From Oscillospiraceae bacterium (GTDB lineage Bacteria; Bacillota; Clostridia; Oscillospirales; Oscillospiraceae): a stretch of DNA of 20,279 nucleotides. Location: positions 1-20,279 of the forward strand of contig JAQVYO010000007.1 of NCBI GenBank assembly GCA_028708585.1, read 5' to 3'. This document shows, one piece after another, positions 6,614-13,034 of this stretch; positions within the stretch are counted from its first letter, which is position 1, and every line of letters starts with the position of its first letter. The notes beneath the pieces are model-generated. The model had not been told where the DNA came from. It ran no database searches and saw only the letters and a program-made list of their open reading frames with translations. The translations under genes were made by a program, and so were the position numbers.

Positions 6614-6663
6614 GCGACCTTGCGATTATGAATCGCATGCTCTGCCAGCTGAGCTAATCCAAC
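6614..6663 (-). pseudogene. 3'-truncated tRNA-Met (anticodon CAT)
   Basis: The minus strand shows a tRNA 5' acceptor (GTTGGAT), a D-arm (GCTCAGCTGGCAGAGC), an anticodon stem-loop GCGATTCATAATCGC with CAT anticodon, and the variable loop (AAGGTC). The sequence then leaves the tRNA consensus: there is no TTC T-loop and no ATCCAAC 3' acceptor strand. The gene is therefore broken near nucleotide 48-50. A CAT anticodon could also belong to tRNA-Ile2, but the body looks like elongator Met. Confidence 0.8.
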
Positions 6664-6675
6664 GCGATGCACTTC

Positions 6676-6704
6676 ATAATAGCATGCTTTTTTCATTTCG
6701 TCAA
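6676..6704 (-). promoter_or_regulatory. Promoter of the tRNA-Met remnant / tRNA-Thr transcript
   Basis: On the minus strand, TTGACG (6704-6699) and TATTAT (6681-6676) are 17 bases apart. Transcription would start near 6669, only about 6 bases before the tRNA-Met 5' end. Confidence 0.75.
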
Positions 6705-7013
6705 TGGTATTTCTTCTCCCGGCCAAGGGGTTGGAAACCCGCGGTCCGGCGCACATATTACAATAAGGTATTCAAGGGAGCCTGGAACATCCGTTCCCCC
6801 GTATCCGAGAGGTTGTCTTCAATGCCCCGGGAAGAAAGATGCAGACTTCGGGCCGTTTGCGTATCGGGGGCCTTTTACTCCCAAGCCAGCTGCGCCCAAA
6901 GAGAATCGGGGTTCCTTCGGTTACTTTTTTGGGAAGGAAAAAAACTTTTTTCCTGTCCTTGCGTATGAAATAGGATTTTTCTACAGAAAATGATAGAAAA
7001 GATTATTTTTATA
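6705..7013. other. Intergenic region between the tRNA promoter and the acd promoter
   Basis: I see no supported gene here. The stretch 6720-6930 is GC-rich with no clear RBS-led frame. A GGAAAAAA/TTTTTTCC inverted repeat lies at 6936-6953 and could be a weak hairpin, but its loop is too short to call it a terminator with confidence. Confidence 0.4.
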
Positions 7014-7042
7014 TTGACATCTTATTTTTGCGGTGTTATACT
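7014..7042 (+). promoter_or_regulatory. Strong sigma-A promoter of the acyl-CoA dehydrogenase gene
   Basis: The consensus TTGACA (7014-7019) and TATACT (7037-7042) are separated by exactly 17 bases. The leader to the start codon is about 145 bases and contains the inverted repeat at 7053-7108. Confidence 0.9.
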
Positions 7043-7052
7043 TCAAATGCAA

Positions 7053-7108
7053 ATTAGTTAGTATGCAAGATATTTGTAGGGGAATATTTTGTGTCTATTG
7101 TAACTAAT
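7053..7108. promoter_or_regulatory. Candidate regulator binding sites in the acd leader
   Basis: ATTAGTTA (7053-7060) and its exact reverse complement TAACTAAT (7101-7108) lie just downstream of the -10. Each sits in a related context (TGCAAATTAGTTA and, read on the other strand, TGTATATTAGTTA). Two such copies suggest an operator. The MarR-family regulator encoded next (8602-9039) is an obvious candidate, by inference only. Confidence 0.45.
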
Positions 7109-7193
7109 ATACAAAGTCTCCCTTAGCTGCGCCGGAGAGAGACGCTGGCAGGAAGCCCGATTCGCAGTTGTGCGCAGAGAAAGGAAAATGAAA

Positions 7194-8342
7194 ATGAATT
7201 TCGAATTATCAGACGATTACAAAGCCATACAGGAGACAGCCAGAAACTTTGCGGAGAAGGAACTTCTGCCTGGCGTAATTGATCGTGACGAGAAGAGCGA
7301 ATTTTCCACCGACCTGTTCAAAAAAATGTGCCGTTTGGGCTTTATTGGCCTGCCGTATCCTGAAGAATTTGGCGGGCAGGGCAGAGACTATCTGTCTTAT
7401 GCGCTGGCTGTGGAGGAAATCTCCAAAGTTGACGGTTCCATGGGCATTTGCTTCTCCGTTGATACTTCTTTGTATGGCGGCAGCATTATCAACTCCATGG
7501 CTTCCGACGAAGTGAAGAAAAAGTTCTTGTACAAGGTTCTGACGGGCGAAGCCATCGGTTCCTTCGGCCTCACCGAGCCAAACGCGGGTTCCGATGCCGG
7601 CGGCATTCAGACCACCGCCCGCAAAGAAGGCGACTATTATGTACTGAACGGGTCCAAATGCTTCAACACCAACGGCCCCGTCGCCAGTTTCACAGCGGTT
7701 TATGCGCTGACCGAGCCGGAGCTCAAATCCAAGGGCCTTTCCTGCTTCGTCGTGGAAAAGGGCACCCCCGGATTTACCGTCGGCAAGATTGAAAATAAAA
7801 TGGGCATCCGTGCGGCTCAGGTTTCCGAGCTTCACTTCAACGAGTGCAAAATTCCCGCCGAAAACAGGATCGCCGTGACCGGCAAGGGATTCCCCCTCGC
7901 TCTGAAGACCCTGGACGGCGGCCGGATCGGCGTTGCGGCTCAGGGACTTGGTATTGCCAAGGGCGCTTTTAATATCGCCAAGGAATACTTAAAGGTCCGC
8001 GAACAATTTGGCAAACCCCTGTTCAAAAACCAGTACCTTGCATTTAAGATGGCTGAGCTGGACACGGAAATTGAAGCGGCTCAATATATCCTTTACAAGG
8101 CTGCCATGGATAAGGATAACCATCGTCCTTACAGTGTGCCCGCCGCGAAAGCGAAGATGATCTGCACCGACTGCGCGATGCATGTGACCACCGAGTGCGT
8201 ACAGATGCTGGGCGGAAACGGATATATGAGAGAGTACCATCTGGAGCGCATGATGCGCGACTCCAAGATTACCCAGATCTATGAAGGAACCAATGAAATC
8301 CAGAAACTGGTTATCAGCTCTGCGATGTTCAGAAATAAATAA
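7194..8342 (+). CDS. Acyl-CoA dehydrogenase (short-chain/butyryl-CoA dehydrogenase type)
   Basis: The protein has 382 residues from the ATG at 7194, the usual length of butyryl-CoA dehydrogenases. Upstream in-frame starts at 7170 (GTG) and 7188 exist, but the aaagga RBS is best spaced (9 bases) for 7194. The N-terminal helical domain is followed by the FAD/substrate signature FGLTEPNAGSDAGG (about residue 125) and the second signature QMLGGNGYMREYHLERMMRD. The catalytic base is Glu364 in IYEGTNEIQ. The family oxidises acyl-CoA to trans-2-enoyl-CoA or runs in the reducing direction with electron-transferring flavoprotein. No etfAB, thiolase or crotonase gene is adjacent, so the exact substrate is not fixed by context. 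It has its own strong promoter and a MarR-family gene downstream. Confidence 0.92.
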   Translation: MNFELSDDYKAIQETARNFAEKELLPGVIDRDEKSEFSTDLFKKMCRLGFIGLPYPEEFGGQGRDYLSYALAVEEISKVDGSMGICFSVDTSLYGGSIINSMASDEVKKKFLYKVLTGEAIGSFGLTEPNAGSDAGGIQTTARKEGDYYVLNGSKCFNTNGPVASFTAVYALTEPELKSKGLSCFVVEKGTPGFTVGKIENKMGIRAAQVSELHFNECKIPAENRIAVTGKGFPLALKTLDGGRIGVAAQGLGIAKGAFNIAKEYLKVREQFGKPLFKNQYLAFKMAELDTEIEAAQYILYKAAMDKDNHRPYSVPAAKAKMICTDCAMHVTTECVQMLGGNGYMREYHLERMMRDSKITQIYEGTNEIQKLVISSAMFRNK

Positions 8343-8360
8343 GCCTGAGCTTGTATGAAT

Positions 8361-8457
8361 CACTGCGGGCGCATGGTGATTTTCCTGTGCTATTTGCATG
8401 AAATGAATTTTTCAGGCAGAATAGCGCGCTTGAGAATTTCGCTGTGCGCCCGCAGTG
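8361..8457. repeat. Long inverted repeat (19-bp stem, about 59-base loop) after acd
   Basis: CACTGCGGGCGCA (8361-8373) is exactly complementary to 8445-8457. With G-U pairs the stem extends to 8379/8439. There is no T-run after it, so it is not a classical terminator. It could be an mRNA 3' structure or a small mobile-type repeat. Confidence 0.7.
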
Positions 8458-8601
8458 TAATCTTAAAAACAATTTCAGAGCACGGCATCTAAAAACTTTT
8501 TAAAAAATTTTTCCCGCTTTCTTTTGCATTCCCTGTTCTGTATAATAAAACTGTTGCGTTTTTTTATATACTTTTATTCCATTGCAGAAAGGATATACGT
8601 C

Positions 8602-9039
8602 ATGGAGTTCAACGAATGTATCAACTATCTACTTACAACGGCCCAGCACGCGGTGTTTCAGCGGATGTCGGAGCGTTTGGCGGAATATGACATTACGCCG
8701 GGACAGTATGGAATTTTAAATTGCCTTTGGACCCGCAAATCCGTTACCCCCAAGGAAATTGCAAAGACGCTTTGCCTGGAGACCTCCACCATCTCCGGTG
8801 TGATGGACCGCATGCAGAAAAAGGGAATTATTGATCGCCTCGTCAGCAAGGAAGACCGCCGGTGCGTGGAGGTGACCATTACCAAAAAGGGAAAGGAGCT
8901 GGAAGCGCCGGTTCTGAAAGCGGTGGAGGATGTGAACCACGAAGTGATGGAAAAATTTACGCCCCAGGAACAGGCCCTGCTGAAAGATTGCCTGCGCAGA
9001 ATTGCGGGCCATGCTGAGGCGGGGGTCCTATACAAATAG
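8602..9039 (+). CDS. MarR-family transcriptional regulator
   Basis: The protein has 145 residues. The winged helix-turn-helix spans about residues 30-100: TPGQYGILNCLW, then TPKEIAKTLCLETSTISGVM as the recognition helix region, then the wing with KEDRRCVEVTITKKGKEL. N- and C-terminal helices form the dimer interface. The ATG at 8602 is chosen for the agaaagga RBS 9 bases upstream and because it begins the MarR fold; the frame is open further upstream without homology. It is encoded 259 bases downstream of the acyl-CoA dehydrogenase on the same strand and may sense its substrates or aromatic compounds. The ligand is not predictable. Its last codons overlap the palindrome CTATACaaataGTATAG (9028-9044). 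Confidence 0.88.
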   Translation: MEFNECINYLLTTAQHAVFQRMSERLAEYDITPGQYGILNCLWTRKSVTPKEIAKTLCLETSTISGVMDRMQKKGIIDRLVSKEDRRCVEVTITKKGKELEAPVLKAVEDVNHEVMEKFTPQEQALLKDCLRRIAGHAEAGVLYK

Positions 9040-9044
9040 TATAG
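9028..9044. repeat. Palindrome at the marR stop codon, with a second 13-bp copy at 9236-9248
   Basis: CTATAC-aaata-GTATAG is a perfect 6-bp inverted repeat covering the stop codon of the MarR gene. Thirteen bases of it (CTATACAAATAGT) recur exactly at 9236-9248, where they run into the first DnaA-box-like nonamer. Confidence 0.6.
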
Positions 9045-9069
9045 TCCTTTCTTGCGCTCTGTGTTTGTC

Positions 9070-9090
9070 CGCCTGCGAAAGGCGTTTTAT
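9070..9090 (+). terminator. Weak terminator after the MarR gene
   Basis: A short CGCCT/AGGCG stem is followed by TTTTAT. The 5-bp stem makes this a modest call. Confidence 0.4.
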
Positions 9091-9207
9091 CCAGCCAGGC
9101 AGCGAAGAGGAACAGCGGGAACCAGGAAAATTTGACCCAAAATGGAACCATAGAACGCCATTTTAAAAAGAACGGGCGGTTAAAACTCCGCTGTTATTGC
9201 CTTTTGC

Positions 9208-9384
9208 TTGTTTACATAAAGCCTGTTCCACTCAGCTATACAAATAGTTATGCACAGTTTCCACAAGTTTATCCACATACCCGCGACCGTTGCGGCACAT
9301 TTGTTTCCACAGTTTCCACAGAGTTTTCCACAGGACGCAAATCAAGATCTTCCATTTCCAAAAGATTTTATTTTGTTTACATAA
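9208..9384. repeat. 12-bp direct repeat bracketing the DnaA-box cluster
   Basis: TTGTTTACATAA occurs at 9208-9219 and again at 9373-9384 in the same orientation, one copy on each side of the DnaA-box-like nonamers (9248-9332). Confidence 0.7.
9248..9332 (+). promoter_or_regulatory. Cluster of six DnaA-box-like nonamers (two triads)
   Basis: Compared with the DnaA box TTATCCACA, the nonamers are TTATGCACA (9248, 8/9), GTTTCCACA (9257, 7/9), TTATCCACA (9269, 9/9), GTTTCCACA (9303 and 9312, 7/9) and TTTTCCACA (9324, 8/9). All are on the plus strand. Start-to-start spacings are 9 and 12 in both triads, and the triads are offset by 55 bases. The following 9351-9390 is strongly AT-rich, as in a duplex-unwinding element. 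The site lies between the 3' ends of convergent genes, so it is not a promoter for either. Confidence 0.7.
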
Positions 9385-9542
9385 TAATTTTGGCCGGGGC
9401 AAATCTGTCCGCTGCCCTTTGCTCTTTTGAATTATGCGGCCCGTTTCCTTGCAGGAGGCGGGCCGCCGCATTGCGAAAAAAACCAGTTGGCCCGGCGGCG
9501 CGGGAGCCGCTTTTCCCGAGGGAGAGCGGAATGGGGTTCTCC

Positions 9543-10064
9543 TTAATAAAACCATAGCTTCACCGCCCAGGAGGCGGCGAGAAACCCCGCAATGTCCGCG
9601 CATAGGGCGGCGGGGATCGCGTAGCGGGTTTTGGAAACGCCTGCCGCGCCGAAGTAGACCGCGATGGTGTAAAAGGTGGTTTCAGTGGAGCCAAGCATCA
9701 CCGCCGCGGTGCGGCCGATGAGCGAATCCGGCCCATAAGTGGAAATCAGCTCCGCTCCCACCCCCAGCGCGCCGCTGCCGCTGATAGGGCGGATCAGCAT
9801 CAGGCCGATGGTCTCCGGGGGAATGCCCAGACGGGTGAGAGCTGGGGAAAGAGCCTTGGACATCAAATCCAGCGTCCCGGAGGCCCGCAGCATATACACG
9901 GCCGTCAAAAGCCCCACCAGCGCGGGAAAAATTTTAATTATGATTTTCAGGCCCTCGCCCGCGCCGCTTGCCAGGGCGGAGTAGACGTCGGTGCGCTGCA
10001 GAATCCCCCAAAGCGCCACCACGCAGAGAATCAGGGGCACCAGCATGGTGAAAAAGCTTTCCAT
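9543..10064 (-). CDS. spmB: Spore maturation protein B
   Basis: The protein has 173 residues, close to B. subtilis SpmB (178). It is a membrane protein with a nucleoside-recognition (Gate) domain. The landmarks IRPISGSGALGVGAELI and GSTETTFYTIAVYFGAAGV are typical of SpmB. With SpmA it is needed for proper spore core dehydration and heat resistance in B. subtilis. It starts 2 bases after the spmA stop codon, so the two are one transcript and probably form one membrane complex. The downstream sequence is the DnaA-box-rich intergenic region. Confidence 0.93.
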   Translation of the reverse strand: MESFFTMLVPLILCVVALWGILQRTDVYSALASGAGEGLKIIIKIFPALVGLLTAVYMLRASGTLDLMSKALSPALTRLGIPPETIGLMLIRPISGSGALGVGAELISTYGPDSLIGRTAAVMLGSTETTFYTIAVYFGAAGVSKTRYAIPAALCADIAGFLAASWAVKLWFY

Positions 10065-10066
10065 GA

Positions 10067-10645
10067 TTAGGATCTCCAGATCCGCCGGCAGATCAGAACC
10101 GCCGCAATGCCTACCAGAACGGAAAAAATGGAAGCCATCCAGACGGCGGGGATGATGTCAAAGGGAGAGGCGCAGCCTTCCGCCGCCCGCACGCCGGCCA
10201 CCGTGGCCGGGATCAGCTGGATGGAAGCGGTATTGCAGACTACCAGCATGCACATGGCGTCGGAAGCCACGTTGCCGCCCCCTTTGTTCATGCGGCAGGC
10301 GGCCTGAATACCCATGGGCGTTGCGGCGTTGCCAAGGCCCAGAAGATTGGCGGACACGTTGGCCGACAATGGCTCCATCACCCCGTTGTCCTTAGCGAAG
10401 GCGGGGTACAGAAGCTTTAAAATGGGCCGGAGCAGCTTTGTCAGCTTATCCAGCAGGCCCGCCTGGTGCATGATTTCCATGACGCCGTTCCAAAGGCAGA
10501 GCACTCCCGCCATGGAAATGCTCAGCTTGACGGCGGCGGCGGCGCCCTCCAAAGCGGCGCTTGCAACGGCCGATCCGTTTCCCAGAACATAGCCGCCCAA
10601 GACTGATATCAATACTATTGCCGTCCAGATATAGGACATTGCCAT
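10067..10645 (-). CDS. spmA: Spore maturation protein A
   Basis: The protein has 192 residues (B. subtilis SpmA has 196) and several membrane segments. The Gate-domain region contains LSANVSANLLGLGNAATPMG and the family marker CNTASIQLIPATV. The ATG at 10645 has a gggggaa RBS at about 8 bases; a longer frame begins at 10693 but adds only a Lys/Arg-rich tail not seen in the family. spmB follows 2 bases later. A possible extended -10 (TGGTATAAA, minus strand, 10803-10795) lies upstream in the region shared with abrB. Sporulation-specific sigma control is expected, but I saw no clear SigE/SigG site. Confidence 0.92.
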   Translation of the reverse strand: MAMSYIWTAIVLISVLGGYVLGNGSAVASAALEGAAAAVKLSISMAGVLCLWNGVMEIMHQAGLLDKLTKLLRPILKLLYPAFAKDNGVMEPLSANVSANLLGLGNAATPMGIQAACRMNKGGGNVASDAMCMLVVCNTASIQLIPATVAGVRAAEGCASPFDIIPAVWMASIFSVLVGIAAVLICRRIWRS

Positions 10646-10857
10646 GCCGTTTCCCCCTTTTTTGCAGTCCTTCCTTTTTGCTGTCCGTTTCATTTATACG
10701 CGGGGAGATCGGTATACATTCCGGCGAAGTGAAACTTGACCCGGCGTTTCAAAGCCGTTCTCCCAAAAGGTTTCCCCTATTGGCATAGAATTACTTTATA
10801 CCAAAGGGATAAGGGAAAAAATGTAAGAATTTATCCAGGAAAATTTTCGGGAAGACG

Positions 10858-10887
10858 TTGACAATTTATTGAAATCTATTATATACT
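10858..10887 (+). promoter_or_regulatory. Promoter of the abrB-family gene
   Basis: TTGACA (10858-10863) and TATACT (10882-10887) have an 18-base spacer. The ATG at 10913 is 26 bases past the -10. Confidence 0.8.
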
Positions 10888-10912
10888 TGTGTCGGTTTAT
10901 GGAGGATATAGA

Positions 10913-11188
10913 ATGGGAGAACGAAATGGAAAGAAGAAAAACAACGTGAAATCTATAGGAATTATTAGAAAAGTGGATGAGCTGGGCAGAATTGTTTTGC
11001 CGATTGAGCTGCGGCGCACATTAGACATTGCGGAGAAAGATTCTCTGGAAATTTATGTGGACGGGTCTTCGATTATTTTGAAGAAATACCAGCCCGCATG
11101 CATTTTCTGCAACGATGCCAAAGATGTGATCAGCTACAAGGGTAAAAATGTTTGCGCTTCCTGTTTAAAGGAACTGAAGGAGCAATAA
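10913..11188 (+). CDS. abrB: AbrB/SpoVT-family transition-state regulator with C-terminal zinc ribbon
   Basis: The protein has 91 residues. Residues about 13-58 are a close match to the AbrB swapped-hairpin DNA-binding domain (GIIRKVDELGRIVLPIELRR). The C-terminal part carries two CxxC motifs (C63/C66 and C81/C84) and looks like a small zinc ribbon, unlike the all-helical/beta tail of B. subtilis AbrB. The ATG at 10913 has ggagg 7 bases upstream; a GTG at 10889 is open in frame but lies over the RBS. B. subtilis AbrB represses stationary-phase genes until Spo0A turns it off. It is convergent with rsmI, an arrangement also found in B. subtilis. Confidence 0.9.
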   Translation: MGERNGKKKNNVKSIGIIRKVDELGRIVLPIELRRTLDIAEKDSLEIYVDGSSIILKKYQPACIFCNDAKDVISYKGKNVCASCLKELKEQ

Positions 11189-11231
11189 TATCGCAGCTTT
11201 TCCCGCTCCGGCGGAACGGCCGGAAGAAAAC

Positions 11232-11287
11232 AAATCGAAGGACAGGGCGCCTTTTACAAGAACAAAAGGCGCCCTGTCCTTCGATTT
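11232..11287. terminator. Bidirectional terminator between abrB and rsmI
   Basis: A 24-bp perfect inverted repeat (11232-11255 with 11264-11287) with an 8-base loop is flanked by A-runs on one side and T-runs on the other. It serves both convergent genes. Confidence 0.92.
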
Positions 11288-11305
11288 TGCCGTTGCCCCT
11301 CCGGC

Positions 11306-12139
11306 TTATGGCTTGACGGCCGCCGCATACAGCTGGTTTTTGGAACAGCCGGTTTCCTGGGCGGCCATCCCCACCGCTTCTTTCAGAGAATGGCCGTTTG
11401 CCCGATAGTCTTCCACCAGGCGCAGCGCCTGGCGGGAAGGGCCGGCTTCCGCCCGGGGCGCCTTGGGCGCCCCGGCTACCACCAGAACGAATTCACCCCT
11501 GGGCGTATTTTGCTGGTAATATTGCTCTGCTTCCCCCAATGTGGTCAGCCGCTTTTCTTCATAGAGCTTTGTAAGCTCCCGGCAGACGGAAAGGGGCCGC
11601 TCCGGGCCGAAAGCCTCCGTTAGGTCGGACAGGGTGGCCCGCAGCTTGTGGGGCGCTTCATAAAAAATCATGGTGCGCGTTTCTTGGCGCAGGGAATTTA
11701 AATGGTCCCGGCGGTTTTTTTTGTTCATGGCCAAAAAGCCTTCAAAGGTAAACCGCCCCGTTTTCAGCCCTGAGACCGAAAGGGCGGCGACGAGGGCGCA
11801 GGGCCCGGGAATGGAAATGACCTCCACTCCCTGACGGATGCAGAGAGAGACCAGATCTTCCCCCGGATCGCTGACGGCGGGCGTTCCCGCATCGGTTACC
11901 AGCGCGCAGGATTTTCCTTCCAGCAGGCGGTTTAAAATGGTCTCCCCGGCTTTTCCGGCGTTGTGCCGGTAATAGCTGATCATAGGCGTTTTGATGCCCA
12001 GATGGTTCAAAAGCTTTGCCGTTACCCGGGTGTCCTCCGCTGCGATAAAGTCCGCCTCTTTCAGCGTTTCCGCGGCCCGGACCGACAGGTCGCCCAAATT
12101 CCCGATGGGCGTCGCCACCAAATAAAGTGTTCCTGGCAT
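11306..12139 (-). CDS. rsmI: 16S rRNA (cytidine1402-2'-O)-methyltransferase
   Basis: The protein has 277 residues, the usual length. It belongs to the tetrapyrrole-methylase fold family. The N-terminal LVATPIGNLGDLSVRA, then IAAEDTRVTAKLL, VTDAGTPAVSDPG and ISIPGPCALVAALS, are the SAM-binding and family signature segments of RsmI (YraL/YabC). It methylates the ribose of C1402 in the decoding centre. The ATG at 12139 has ggagg 8 bases upstream. It follows the TrmN6-type methyltransferase with a 51-base gap, probably in one operon, and ends 19 bases before the shared terminator at 11232-11287. Confidence 0.95.
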   Translation of the reverse strand: MPGTLYLVATPIGNLGDLSVRAAETLKEADFIAAEDTRVTAKLLNHLGIKTPMISYYRHNAGKAGETILNRLLEGKSCALVTDAGTPAVSDPGEDLVSLCIRQGVEVISIPGPCALVAALSVSGLKTGRFTFEGFLAMNKKNRRDHLNSLRQETRTMIFYEAPHKLRATLSDLTEAFGPERPLSVCRELTKLYEEKRLTTLGEAEQYYQQNTPRGEFVLVVAGAPKAPRAEAGPSRQALRLVEDYRANGHSLKEAVGMAAQETGCSKNQLYAAAVKP

Positions 12140-12190
12140 ATGGTTTTCCTCCAGACCGGCAAGTCGTTTCGCGGATTTGCCGTTTTGTGC

Positions 12191-12922
12191 TCATCTTTCC
12201 CGTGTACGGAAAAGGCCCTGGTAGATTTCGCTCAGCTCCATGCTTTCGCCGCCGCCCTCCCGCCGCAGCAGCAAGGGGGGGAGGCAGTCTAAACCGGGGT
12301 TTCCTCCTCGGATCGATTCCAAAAGCACCAGGGCAGGGGGCTTGTCCGCCCGGTGGTGGACAAAGCGCAGCCGCTTCGGCGCAAAGCCCGCTTGGGACAG
12401 CGCGGAAAAAAGCTCCGCAAGCCGATCCGGCCGAAAGGAAAGAGCAAACCGTCCGCGCTGGCGCAGCAAAAAGCGGGAAGAAGCACAAAGCTCCGGAAGG
12501 GAACAGCAAAGCTCTGCCCGGGCCCGCGCCTTCCCTATGGAAGGGGAAGTTTTGCCGGAGCCAGGCAGAAAATAGGGCGGGTTGGAAACCACCAGATCAT
12601 ACCATCCGGGCGTTAAAAACCGGTTTGCCTCCCGAAAATCCTCCTGGTAAATCCGGACGGACGCCTCCAGCCGGTTTTCCAAAACGTTGGCTCTTGCCGC
12701 CTTTGCCGCTTCCGGCTGGAGCTCCACCCCGTCCACCGTAAGGTCTCCCCGGCGCAGCAAAAGCAGCAGCGGAATGGCCCCGGCTCCGCACCCCAGGTCA
12801 CAGACCCGAAAACGAGGCCGCAGGGTGGCAAAATACGATAGAAGGACGGAATCCGTGGAAAGGGGGAACACGCCGTCCCTCCAGGAAAGCCGAAACGGCC
12901 CGATCTGTTCCGTGTGATTCAT
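12191..12922 (-). CDS. tRNA1(Val) (adenine37-N6)-methyltransferase-like protein (YabB/TrmN6 family)
   Basis: The protein has 243 residues from the ATG at 12922. It is a class I SAM-dependent methyltransferase. Motif I is VCDLGCGAGAIPLLLL (about residues 40-55), the acidic ribose-binding position is in DGVELQP, and the catalytic NPPY is at 114-117, as in adenine-N6 methyltransferases. The family includes E. coli TrmN6 (YfiC) and B. subtilis YabB, which modify A37 of tRNA. The start is not certain: 12922 has an aaagga about 13 bases upstream, and 12946 and 12964 are also possible. It precedes rsmI, as yabB precedes yabC in B. subtilis; the small GIY-YIG gene yazA found between them there is absent here. 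Confidence 0.88.
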   Translation of the reverse strand: MNHTEQIGPFRLSWRDGVFPLSTDSVLLSYFATLRPRFRVCDLGCGAGAIPLLLLLRRGDLTVDGVELQPEAAKAARANVLENRLEASVRIYQEDFREANRFLTPGWYDLVVSNPPYFLPGSGKTSPSIGKARARAELCCSLPELCASSRFLLRQRGRFALSFRPDRLAELFSALSQAGFAPKRLRFVHHRADKPPALVLLESIRGGNPGLDCLPPLLLRREGGGESMELSEIYQGLFRTRER

Positions 12923-13034
12923 GGCGGATGCTTTTTCCTTTCGCATGTCCGATACAACAGGCATTCATTCGCTTTATTGTATGCAAAAGCCGCTGGAAAG
13001 TCAATCCCGCCCCGCTTTTCAGCCGAAAGGCACA

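Larger units (their letters stand above)
9040..9542. other. 503-bp convergent intergenic region without a supported gene
   Basis: The region between marR (+) and spmB (-) holds the DnaA-box cluster, the direct repeats and a GC-rich hairpin at 9436-9466 (GCGGCCCG/CGGGCCGC). That hairpin probably ends the spmAB transcript, although no T-run follows on the minus strand. The open frames here lack ribosome binding sites and recognisable domains. Confidence 0.6.

Noticed and set aside
6667..6993. Overlapping open frames between the tRNA pair and acd
   Set aside because: They lack ribosome binding sites and recognisable domains, and they overlap the tRNA promoter or the acd promoter side.
9132..9557. 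Open frames through the DnaA-box region
   Set aside because: No RBS and no domain. The frame runs across repeats and a GC hairpin and is best seen as non-coding.
12127..12741. Long plus-strand open frames opposite rsmI and the methyltransferase gene
   Set aside because: These are antisense shadows of GC-rich coding sequence. The minus-strand products have clear SAM-methyltransferase motifs, and the plus-strand ones are low-complexity.
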